From: Akkermansia muciniphila
Lineage (GTDB): Bacteria; Verrucomicrobiota; Verrucomicrobiia; Limisphaerales; SIBE01
Direction of reading: 5' to 3'
DNA: 64,000 bases
Assembly (NCBI GenBank): GCA_945861765.1
Contig: CAMAWP010000001.1
Coordinates: forward strand, 16,302-80,301
This document shows positions 1 to 6,790 of this stretch, in pieces. A program made the translations under genes and the position numbers. Under the pieces are notes generated by a model. It did not search any database. It saw only the letters and a list, made by a program, of their open reading frames with translations, and was not told the origin of the DNA. Numbering within the stretch: the stretch's first letter is position 1; each line of letters opens with the position of its first letter.

Positions 1-576
1 GCGGCGGCGCTGCGCTCCATTTTGCGCCAGGACCCGGATATCGTCATGATCGGCGAAATCCGCGATGAAGAGACTGCGGAAATTGCAGTGGAAGCCGCGC
101 TGACGGGCCATCAAGTGTTGAGCACGATGCACTGTAACGATGCTGCGGGCGCCATTGCCCGGCTCGATGACATGGGAATCGCTCCCTTCCTGATTTCTTC
201 CTCGGTTATCCTCGCTTGTGCTCAGCGCTTGATGAGACGAATCTGCCCCGTCTGCAAAGAGCCGGTCACCTATCCGTCAAAGATGTTTCAAGATCTTGAC
301 ATAGACCCTCAACTCTTCGAAGGATCGACGCTTCACAAGGGACGCGGCTGCGACCGGTGTAAGAATTCGGGTTATACCGGGCGCGCTGCAATTATCGAAG
401 TCATGACGATCACCGATGAAATCCGCAAGCTCGTCATCGCACGGTCGAGCTCGATGGAAGTCGCAAAAATAGCCATAGCTCAAGGGATGAAGACGTTGCG
501 CGTCGTGGCGCTGGACAAGGCGCGCGAAGGGATTTCGACCTTGGAGCAGGTGCTATTATTGACATCCAGCCATTGA
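1..576 (+). CDS. PilB/GspE-family assembly ATPase, C-terminal part (5' end outside window)
   Basis: The reading frame is open from base 1 ([15 protein letters not shown]) to a TGA at 574-576, so only the last 191 codons are here. The protein is a secretion or type IV pilus assembly ATPase that powers pilin or pseudopilin polymerisation at the inner membrane. The conserved stretch [18 protein letters not shown] (Asp and Walker B region), the His-box segment [16 protein letters not shown] and the tetracysteine zinc site (CPVC, then CDRC about 35 residues later) are all visible, followed by [12 protein letters not shown]. Walker A lies upstream of the window. PilB and GspE cannot be separated from this fragment. 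The last residues (LLLTSSH) are ordinary for the family, so the 3' end looks intact. Confidence 0.9.
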   Translation, partial: AAALRSILRQDPDIVMIGEIRDEETAEIAVEAALTGHQVLSTMHCNDAAGAIARLDDMGIAPFLISSSVILACAQRLMRRICPVCKEPVTYPSKMFQDLDIDPQLFEGSTLHKGRGCDRCKNSGYTGRAAIIEVMTITDEIRKLVIARSSSMEVAKIAIAQGMKTLRVVALDKAREGISTLEQVLLLTSSH

Positions 577-829
577 CCGCAAGATCGCCCGGCCGACCTG
601 AAAACCGAAACCTTATATCACCTCCAAAAATTAACTCGACAATGAGGAACCGCTCAGAGTTCATGATGACCAGTCTCTGGAGTTAAGTTACTTTGACAAC
701 CTCGAACACAACGAAGAAGCATCACCATGATTCGCACCACGCCTCGTGCGGTCTGGTTACCCACGTCGCGAGCAACCCTCATCCGGCCCCGTGGGTAACC
801 CTCCATCGGCAGAGCCTCCGTCTAAAGTC

Positions 830-1741
830 ATGGGAAATCTATCCAAACGCTTGGGGTCACCTCTAGATTACGTGGATACATCAGCTCCTACCTGCTATCT
901 CTGCGACCACCGCGGCTTTCGCATTCGCAATGGCACTGTGCGCGACGATGCGTCGTTGAAGGTCCGTGAATGTTCCAACTGTGGATTGGTGACGCTCAGT
1001 TCACTCCAGCACATCTCGGCAGGTCACTACGAAAATTCTGGCATGCATGGAGACCATTTGCCATCGATCGAATCGTGGTTGAGAACTACCGACCAGGACG
1101 ACCAGCGTCGTTTCGAGATGCTGAAACCTGCGTTGGTCAATTGCAGATTGCTGGACTTTGGTTGCGGCGCTGCGGGTTTTTTACGAAAAGCACAGTCGCT
1201 GGCTGCGGAAGTTACGGGGATCGAACCGGAAAATCGTGTTCATGAGTTCTGGAAAGATCGCATCGCGCTTCGAGCCGACCTAGAACAGGCGTCGGGTGAA
1301 TACGATCTGATTACAGCCTTTCACGTCGTTGAACACCTGCAGGATCCCCGAGGGAAGTTGAAAGAGCTGGCTGCGCGGCTCGGAAACAAGGGACGCCTAG
1401 TCATTGAGGTCCCTAGCTCCGAGGATGCTTTGCTGACCCTGTATAATAGCGACGCCTTCCAGCGCTTCACTTACTGGAGTCAGCATCTGTTCCTGTTCAA
1501 CGCTGAGACTTTGCGCCGACTCGCGGTGCAGGCGGGATTGCGTGTTGTATCAATCCTGCAGTTCCAGCGTTATCCGTTATCGAACCATTTGCACTGGCTC
1601 AGCCAGGGAGCGCCAGGCGGCCATAAGCGTTGGTCTTTTCTCGACACCCCGGCCCTGACCGAGGCGTATGCAGCCTCCTTGGCTGCTGTTGACAAATGCG
1701 ACACGCTTATCGCGCATCTGGAACTGGGTCGGTCAGGGTAA
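830..1741 (+). CDS. Zinc-ribbon class I SAM methyltransferase
   Basis: Predicted SAM-dependent methyltransferase of the Methyltransf_12/23 type. Residues 20-50 hold two cysteine pairs (CYLC and CSNC), a rubredoxin-like knuckle common in sugar methyltransferases. The SAM-binding motif I is LLDFGCGAAGF, followed by GIEPE (acidic end of strand 2), and a later ITAFHVVEHLQD matches the post-II region. I chose ATG 830; the ORF track starts at GTG 746, but the extra 28 residues are Pro/Ser-rich and precede the zinc knuckle without resembling it. It faces the glycan genes from the opposite strand, so a role in the same sugar pathway is only suggested by position. The 253 bases between the ATPase and this start hold nothing I recognise. 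Confidence 0.7.
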   Translation: MGNLSKRLGSPLDYVDTSAPTCYLCDHRGFRIRNGTVRDDASLKVRECSNCGLVTLSSLQHISAGHYENSGMHGDHLPSIESWLRTTDQDDQRRFEMLKPALVNCRLLDFGCGAAGFLRKAQSLAAEVTGIEPENRVHEFWKDRIALRADLEQASGEYDLITAFHVVEHLQDPRGKLKELAARLGNKGRLVIEVPSSEDALLTLYNSDAFQRFTYWSQHLFLFNAETLRRLAVQAGLRVVSILQFQRYPLSNHLHWLSQGAPGGHKRWSFLDTPALTEAYAASLAAVDKCDTLIAHLELGRSG

Positions 1742-1856
1742 CGTCGGCTTCCTGAATGATGGCGATCGGTTCTCGCTGAGAATCGTTACCGCACCCTGAA
1801 TCCGATGGGGTTTTATTTTTTCAATGCTGGTTGGAGGCCATCACTCCGTCCATCGC

Positions 1857-1880
1857 AAAAAATCAAACTCCTATGAGTTT
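1857..1880 (-). terminator. Rho-independent terminator of the 1.9-6.5 kb operon
   Basis: Read on the minus strand, AAACTC-ATAG-GAGTTT (six-pair stem, four-base loop) is followed by GATTTTTTG. It begins at the TAA stop of the 1880-2773 gene, the position expected for an intrinsic terminator. The stem is short and AT-rich, so strength is uncertain. Confidence 0.55.
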
Positions 1881-2773
1881 TATAAGGAATCATCCATGAA
1901 AAACATTTCGGAACTTTTACTCTTCGTAGGAATCGAAGGCTGCACGTCAACCCGTTCGCGTGAAGAAGAAGTTGGATAGAGAGCCAACCGTGAAGCATCA
2001 AAAAGAGATTCGAATTTAACACGAGGAAGAACATCCAAAATCCCTCCCGTCGTAGCATTGATGATTTGGATTCCTTTGGAATGAGCGACCGCTTGCAGCA
2101 TGCGATATTGCTGCCATAAAAGGATTAGATGACGACATTGACCTTCCATATAACCACTTTTCTGGCTGTCTACCCACATATCGGTTCCGCCACGAACGCA
2201 GGCATGTTGAGACTCCTCATAAAAATGCGTGCTTTCGTGGAGATGCAAGATCCAGTCATGATCACACCCCAAAAGATAAATCTCTCGAAACCCCATGTAT
2301 ATGGCAATTGGTAGCACCATGATGGGAGCGGTCCAAGGGGCAGGAATCGGTCGAGTCAAATCACAGTGTTGTATAACAAGGCCATCTTGGAGACGAACAA
2401 AGTAGCTTTCACGGTTTTCAAAAAGTCCGTTTTTCAAATTACGTTCGCGATCAGTTAGTCCAAAAAACATCGTGGCGTTGCGAGTGCCCGCACTGACCTC
2501 CCGCATCCAAGAGTGCCAAACCTCTTCCGTGAAAGGTGGGTAATGAAAAGGAGCGATGCTGTAATAACGGGGATTAATGAACCAGTAATCAGGATGAACA
2601 AAAAAGTTACTCAAAGCAAAACACGTTTCTCCTTGAAGCAGTTTTAAGTTTTGCTTCTTGATACTAGGCCCTGTCGCTAGAATAAAACACCTTTCGCCGA
2701 GATGACGATCCTTAAGCCCTCTATTACGTTCCAAAAGCTCATTTAACTCCAAATCAAGTAAGGGATGTGTCAT
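1880..2773 (-). CDS. DUF115/MptE-like (MAF-type) protein
   Basis: 297 residues. The nucleotide-binding-like loop CFILATGPSIKKQN sits near residue 30 and the second conserved block YMGFREIYLLGCDHDW near residue 155. This resembles the DUF115/MAF fold and, more distantly, GT42 sialyltransferases (known pattern: GxGPS, then AxxLGYKEIYLxGxDF). MAF proteins are linked to adding nonulosonic acids to flagellin in several genera, and the CMP-sugar synthetase next door fits that role. It is a clear paralogue of the N-terminal half of the 21804-23867 product (same KKQN, LLGCDH and INATxGGILDxxPRV blocks). An HESTH string occurs after the DHDW block; I do not read it as a metalloprotease site. It is the last gene of the short operon. 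The transferase function is inferred. Confidence 0.65.
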   Translation of the reverse strand: MTHPLLDLELNELLERNRGLKDRHLGERCFILATGPSIKKQNLKLLQGETCFALSNFFVHPDYWFINPRYYSIAPFHYPPFTEEVWHSWMREVSAGTRNATMFFGLTDRERNLKNGLFENRESYFVRLQDGLVIQHCDLTRPIPAPWTAPIMVLPIAIYMGFREIYLLGCDHDWILHLHESTHFYEESQHACVRGGTDMWVDSQKSGYMEGQCRHLILLWQQYRMLQAVAHSKGIQIINATTGGILDVLPRVKFESLFDASRLALYPTSSSRERVDVQPSIPTKSKSSEMFFMDDSL

Positions 2774-2880
2774 TTCTAAGTTCAGCTAAAAGTCAAAATT
2801 TAGAAGTCAGAAATTCATCAAAATAAAATCCTGCACTATCTCTTCACGCCTTTGTATCTCGATAAAGTTCCAAGAGCACT

Positions 2881-3615
2881 TCAGAGCTGGGTAGTTACAC
2901 CTAATCCTCGCTTGTGAAAAACCGTTAAGGCCAGATCTAAATCTTCGACAGTGTCGATATCAACAGAAATTTCCGTTGGCATTTGGTAGGCCAACATTTT
3001 ATCACCATTAAACAAAGGCTGAGATCTATCCGGAAGAATAGGAGCCAAGAAGATGGCACCGTTGGGAAGATAATACTCAGGAAGGCCCTGGCGCATAGGA
3101 TTTGTTTTGGAGACTTCGAAGCAGAAATCAAAATAACCATTTTTTCTCTTGAACATGAGTTTTCCAATTTTATTGGAGATCACAGAAACAGAACCCAAAG
3201 TATCGTAGCAAGTTTTTCGCTTTAAGAAATACTGCTCTATCGCGTCATCGAGATGCTGCGCTGTTCTCAATGGAGACGTGGGAAGAAGCGCTACGACATA
3301 ATCAAACGCAGCATTCTGGTTTGACTTAAGCCAATCGATGCAATGGTAAATTCCGTCGGCCAGGGATGCATCGTGGGTTGCAAGGTGTTCGGGCCGCATA
3401 AAAGGAACCTCCGCACCACAGGCTCGTGAGATCTCCGCAATTTCTGCGTTGTTTGTAGAAACAATCGTTCGATCAACATATTTGGAACCGCGCCCTGCAC
3501 CGATTGTCCAGGCAACCATTGGCTTCCCACCGAAATCAAGGATGTTTTTATTTCTTAAGCCCTGAGAGCCACCACGAGCGCCGATAAAACAAAGAATTTT
3601 CTGGTTCTGATACAT
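2881..3615 (-). CDS. CMP-nonulosonate cytidylyltransferase (NeuA/PseF/LegF family)
   Basis: 244 residues. The enzyme activates a nonulosonic acid (sialic, pseudaminic or legionaminic type) with CTP. Visible family motifs are FIGARGGSQGLRNKN at residues 10-24 (CTP-binding loop, family consensus ARGGSKGIxxKN), ALLPTSPLR in the middle and SVDIDTVEDLDLA near the end, which carries metal-binding aspartates. Length is normal for the single-domain form. It lies 31 bases after the radical SAM gene, in the operon with the copied sigma-54 promoter. A second, only distantly similar cytidylyltransferase lies at 24004-24759, so two different CMP-sugars may be made. The exact substrate cannot be read from sequence. 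Confidence 0.85.
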   Translation of the reverse strand: MYQNQKILCFIGARGGSQGLRNKNILDFGGKPMVAWTIGAGRGSKYVDRTIVSTNNAEIAEISRACGAEVPFMRPEHLATHDASLADGIYHCIDWLKSNQNAAFDYVVALLPTSPLRTAQHLDDAIEQYFLKRKTCYDTLGSVSVISNKIGKLMFKRKNGYFDFCFEVSKTNPMRQGLPEYYLPNGAIFLAPILPDRSQPLFNGDKMLAYQMPTEISVDIDTVEDLDLALTVFHKRGLGVTTQL

Positions 3616-3646
3616 GGAACTAAGACCATTTAGGACCGCCGAGATT

Positions 3647-5227
3647 TTAGAGAGCTACAGATTCACTTTCAATAGGGGCTTTCAAATTCCTTGGATTGAA
3701 ATTGAAGGACTTCTGCTTATAGGCAACCGGCTCGATGAATTCATCACAATCATGCCAATGTCTCTTGGCTTGTGCGAGCAACCTTAGATTCCTTTGGCGA
3801 ACAATTTCTTGAAGCCCAATGAGTTGCATGGCAGAAAACTTGTGAGAAATAACAGCGGTTGGTTTTGAAGCGTCACCGAGGTCTTTGATAAAGGCCTCCA
3901 GATCTCCGCCATACTGCTCGATGATCGCATTCTTATAAGTGTAATACCACTCTGAACCAGGGTAAGGCGTAGCAAAATGGGGTTTCGCGTGAAGGCCGAT
4001 CTGAAGCAGGCTGTTAATCATCGTTTCCACACTCTCAAAGGTCTCATCTGGAAATCCAATAATCACATTGGGAATGGGGATGATCCCAGAATCGAGGGTC
4101 AATTTCACACACTCTATGTTTTTCTTGGCATTGGAGCCTTTGCCCAAAGTGGAAAGGATCTTGTCGTCGAAAGATTCCAGGCCATAAACAAGATGCGAGC
4201 AACCCGCTTTAAACATGGCGTCCAGTGTTTCTTTCCGAACCAAAGAAGCGTGGCTCGTTCCGGACCAGTGAACGCCACGGCAATTTTCATCGTGCGGAAC
4301 GCCATCCCGTTGACAAGTGGGTTGGAGGCCAGCTTTAACCCATTCTTCGCAGAGCTGGAACATCCAAGTGCGTTTGCTGAAAACATCCATCGTCATAAAA
4401 TTTTCATCGACGAAGCTGCAAAAATCGATGTCATATTTTTCAACGAGTTCTTTGACCATTGAAACAATGTATTTGGGATGATGGTAGCGGATATTCCTGC
4501 CATTGGTGAAAACGACATCCATCTCGCCTTCCGGATTCTTCTCCACCAAGAAATCGCCGCTCGTACCCAGGTGCCAACAAAACTTACAAAAGAGGCTGCA
4601 ACCGATGCTACCCATGATATCGATTCGGCGTTTGGACGTATAATTAGCTTCACTATAAAGCAGTCTTGAGTTTGCAAAATATTGATCAAGAGGCAATAGG
4701 TCCCATGCTGGGTAAGGGAGGATATCAAGGTTTTTTATGTTGGGACGGACTGCGTTGAGTTGTGCTTTGCCACTTTGATTTCGATAACAAACACCCAGTG
4801 TTTGACTAAAATCGAAATCTTTCCGGTCGATTTTCTCGAGCACTTCAACCCAAGTGACATAGGCTTCGCCAACGATCCCCAAATCAATTTCCGGCAGCCA
4901 TTCCATCATTTCCAGTGGCATGCTGGTATAGAAGCCGCCGCCGGCAATGATGCAGGAATTTGGATTAGTTTTTCGGGCGATTTTGAGAATTCTTTTGATG
5001 GAGCTATAAGCAGTGATGAGCCCACCCACTCCAATGACATCCCAATGATCGGCTTTGCACGAGGCTTCGACTGCATCGTCTCCAAGTCGATGACAGTTTT
5101 CGTCGTAGATCGCAACCTGATGCCCTTTCTTGAGGGCAATGCTCGCAAGCAGGGATATCCCATAAGGAATATGCTTGGCCGAGCTTTCCTCGCGCACAAC
5201 GGGGTTGATTAATAGAATTTTTGCCAT
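3647..5227 (-). CDS. B12-binding radical SAM protein
   Basis: 526 residues. The N-terminal ~140 residues look like a cobalamin-binding Rossmann domain (KILLINPVVREESS start, then IGVGGLITAYSSIKRI and IAGGGFYTSM). A radical SAM core follows, with the 4Fe-4S cysteines in SIGCSLFCKFCWHLG (CxxxCxxC). Later blocks CSHLVYGLESFDD and PNVIIGFPDETFE are typical of the Elp3-type core. This class often methylates unactivated carbons or phosphinates; substrate unknown here. Four bases separate it from the upstream MAF gene, so it is operonic. Its place among CMP-sugar and MAF genes suggests modification of a flagellar sugar, but it could act on something else. Confidence 0.8.
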   Translation of the reverse strand: MAKILLINPVVREESSAKHIPYGISLLASIALKKGHQVAIYDENCHRLGDDAVEASCKADHWDVIGVGGLITAYSSIKRILKIARKTNPNSCIIAGGGFYTSMPLEMMEWLPEIDLGIVGEAYVTWVEVLEKIDRKDFDFSQTLGVCYRNQSGKAQLNAVRPNIKNLDILPYPAWDLLPLDQYFANSRLLYSEANYTSKRRIDIMGSIGCSLFCKFCWHLGTSGDFLVEKNPEGEMDVVFTNGRNIRYHHPKYIVSMVKELVEKYDIDFCSFVDENFMTMDVFSKRTWMFQLCEEWVKAGLQPTCQRDGVPHDENCRGVHWSGTSHASLVRKETLDAMFKAGCSHLVYGLESFDDKILSTLGKGSNAKKNIECVKLTLDSGIIPIPNVIIGFPDETFESVETMINSLLQIGLHAKPHFATPYPGSEWYYTYKNAIIEQYGGDLEAFIKDLGDASKPTAVISHKFSAMQLIGLQEIVRQRNLRLLAQAKRHWHDCDEFIEPVAYKQKSFNFNPRNLKAPIESESVAL

Positions 5228-5231
5228 GGAT

Positions 5232-6290
5232 TTAGATAGCTGAGGTTAAAAGAAAAAAATCATCCAATCTCATGCATTCAAGAGAATTGCCGAAAAGAAC
5301 TCCTCCTTCGGTGCAATTGACAGTATGAGCTTTGCTTTTTCCAAATAATTCGAAGAAGTTCTTTCGGTACCAAGAATAGGTTGCATCTGAGAAGTGAGAC
5401 GTCTGGGTAACCGGAAATTGATAACTAGGGAAATAGGGCTCCAGATTGGCGTCCGTTCCTAAATGTGAAAGCAATTCGTAGTAAGTTTGAGTCTCGTTAA
5501 ATGGGGTATCTGAATAGTAGCCAAAATCCATGCCGGTGAGAGCCACTCGAGGAATTCTAAGAATTTCAGTTGCGAGAATCCAGGAGGCTGAACCTACATT
5601 CCCACCCGTGTTGACGCATGGCAGCTTGTTAATTTCAAAGAGTTCACGAGTCAAACTTTGAGGTTTCTGTGGATCATCAACCAAAGGATTCCACCAATAA
5701 ACATCCAGGCCAGATTCGATGACGCGGTCCACAACGGTGCTGGGAGCTGAAGAGGCCATGAGCATCTTAGAGCGAGATCCAAATCGGTTAACAAGATCAA
5801 TGTGGTGTTTATTCTGAGAGAGGCTGTTTTCACGGAAAGTTTTATCGAGATCTTGCCGAACAAAGAAATCGTCCTTCTTTGAATGTTCGGCAAAGTTAGG
5901 ATCCCCAAACCAGCGAACCATACGCGTTGGATGAGGGTCAAGCGTAACTACAAAATCAGGGATTAACCCTTTCGATAAACATTGAACATAAGCCCCATCA
6001 ACCGCAATTACCGTTCCTTGATAACCCGACTTTAAGATGCGATTGACAACATCGCGCCTGATCGTGCTAGGGCCCGCACTAATGACAATACCAGAACTAG
6101 CCTTGGCCCCCTGGAGCTTTGGCAGGCTCTTGAGACTCCTGCTTGAATGCTTGGCATTTGCTCTGGCGTGCTTTATTAAGGTCTGCTCATGGTAATGCCG
6201 TCCGATTCCCGAGATCGAATCAATGAGTTGATTGAGATCCTTGGTGGGGCTTTCCACTCGATCAAGATCACTCATTAGGTTTATCACCAT
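5232..6290 (-). CDS. MAF/DUF115 family motility accessory protein
   Basis: 352 residues. It matches the MAF_flag10/DUF115 layout: nucleotide-binding-like SGIVISAGPSTIRRD near residue 66, then DFVVTLDPHPTRM, a short segment with CVNTGGNVGSASWILA, and RIPRVALTGMDFGYY. MAF proteins in Campylobacter, Helicobacter, Aeromonas and Magnetospirillum are required for flagellin glycosylation, with evidence for nonulosonic acid transfer in some. It is more canonical than the two DUF115-like paralogues at 1880 and 21804. It overlaps the end of the small upstream gene by 23 bases, so the two are probably translated together. Function as the flagellin glycosyltransferase is inferred from family and neighbours. 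Confidence 0.75.
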   Translation of the reverse strand: MVINLMSDLDRVESPTKDLNQLIDSISGIGRHYHEQTLIKHARANAKHSSRSLKSLPKLQGAKASSGIVISAGPSTIRRDVVNRILKSGYQGTVIAVDGAYVQCLSKGLIPDFVVTLDPHPTRMVRWFGDPNFAEHSKKDDFFVRQDLDKTFRENSLSQNKHHIDLVNRFGSRSKMLMASSAPSTVVDRVIESGLDVYWWNPLVDDPQKPQSLTRELFEINKLPCVNTGGNVGSASWILATEILRIPRVALTGMDFGYYSDTPFNETQTYYELLSHLGTDANLEPYFPSYQFPVTQTSHFSDATYSWYRKNFFELFGKSKAHTVNCTEGGVLFGNSLECMRLDDFFLLTSAI

Positions 6291-6468
6291 CCCATATCAT
6301 GTCCGTACGCTCCACATACACCATGCTTCCGCCTAATGATCCAAGAGCTTTTTTTCGAAGGTCTTGCATTAACTCTTGGTAATTCTTGTCTTGATCTTTC
6401 ACCTCAGGTTTCTTTTCAAATGAGGGCGGGTTCTTGAGTTGAAAACTTGCTTTTAGAATATCGCTCAT
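6268..6468 (-). CDS. Small unknown protein, first gene of the MAF operon
   Basis: 66 residues starting MSDILKASFQL. I use the internal ATG at 6468 rather than 6528, because the bases above 6480 are a remnant of flgB in another frame. The product is charged, with a central stretch (KDQDKNYQELMQDLRKKALG) that should be helical, and has no signal peptide or membrane segment. I recognise no family. It lies directly downstream of the flgB-like leader ORF and upstream of, and overlapping, the MAF gene. Tight packing and the dedicated promoter argue that it is real; a role as a chaperone or adaptor for the MAF enzyme would be speculation. Confidence 0.55.
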   Translation of the reverse strand: MSDILKASFQLKNPPSFEKKPEVKDQDKNYQELMQDLRKKALGSLGGSMVYVERTDMIWDGDKPNE

Positions 6469-6479
6469 AATGGGACGAT

Positions 6480-6563
6480 TTAACGACCTGTTCCGAGAGC
6501 AGTAGCGTCGAGCATTTTTTCCAGCCATCGATAATTATTGCTCGTGAACGGTCCGCTAACCAT
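6480..6563 (-). pseudogene. Truncated flgB start, 27 codons (leader ORF or relic)
   Basis: Reads MVSGPFTSNNY...EKMLDAT, then departs and stops at TAA 6480-6482. The true FlgB at 51919 starts MVNGLFASNNY...KKMLDAT. The similarity ends sharply after the shared DAT codons, where the duplicated segment ends. The ATG keeps its distance from the sigma-54 promoter. It may still be translated as a leader peptide 11 bases ahead of the small gene at 6468, or it may just be debris carried with the copied promoter. Confidence 0.75.
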
Positions 6564-6584
6564 AGATTTCACTTATTTCCCGCA

Positions 6585-6600
6585 AGCAATCGACGTGCCA
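6585..6600 (-). promoter_or_regulatory. Sigma-54 promoter of the MAF/glycosylation operon
   Basis: On the minus strand TGGCACGTCGATTGCT matches the -24/-12 consensus TGGCACG-N4-TTGCW, with GG and GC 12 bases apart as required. A start about 12 bases past the GC would lie near 6575, just ahead of the leader ORF. It is identical to the flgB promoter at 51941-51956. Confidence 0.85.
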
Positions 6601-6649
6601 CGCGAGCCCGAAGGCAAACCTACCCGAATGCAACCTCTAGATCTCCTTT

Positions 6650-6700
6650 ACGGAAAAACATGCCACGCACTTTTTCCTCTGCCGTAATTTTTTCCGTTAA
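6650..6700 (-). promoter_or_regulatory. Candidate enhancer-binding sites upstream of the sigma-54 promoter
   Basis: Three TTTTTCCGT-like motifs: ACGGAAAAA (6650-6658), the inverted TTTTTCCT (6671-6678) and TTTTTTCCGTT (6688-6698). The first two form an inverted repeat with a 12-base spacer, about 75-105 bases upstream of the expected start. The same arrangement is found upstream of flgB, with a perfect inverted repeat there. This fits an activator of the FleQ/FlrC/FlbD kind; no such gene is in the window. Confidence 0.6.
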
Positions 6701-6729
6701 CAGTTATTCCCTTTTTAAGCTCCTCTCCA

Positions 6730-6764
6730 AAGCAAAAGAGCCGCCGAGATGGCTCGGCGGCTCT
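6730..6764 (-). terminator. Strong Rho-independent terminator of the 20-kb glycan operon
   Basis: AGAGCCGCCGAG-CCAT-CTCGGCGGCTCT on the minus strand is a perfect 12-pair GC-rich stem with a four-base loop, followed by TTTGCTTTGG. It lies 27 bases after the stop of the giant glycosyltransferase gene and separates that operon from the sigma-54 unit that starts at about 6575. Confidence 0.9.
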
Positions 6765-6790
6765 GGTAAAGAGATTTCCTTTGGCGCGGA

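Larger units (their letters stand above)
6502..6712. repeat. Diverged copy A of the flgB promoter region
   Basis: About 210 bases that align with 51858-52063, roughly 80-85% identical by eye with about one small indel. The copy contains the first ~21 codons of flgB, the leader, a sigma-54 promoter and the upstream TTTTTCCGT motifs. The best conserved blocks are the promoter itself (CAAGCAATCGACGTGCCACG, identical) and the operator arm CTCCTTTACGGAAAAAC. Confidence 0.9.

Noticed and set aside
1740-1800. GGTTCTC-GCT-GAGAATC hairpin as terminator of the plus-strand methyltransferase
   Set aside because: Includes a wobble pair and no T-run follows within ten bases.
2236-2260. HESTH in the DUF115-like protein as a metalloprotease site
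   Set aside because: The surrounding fold matches DUF115/MAF; the same string in the paralogue may only reflect common descent.
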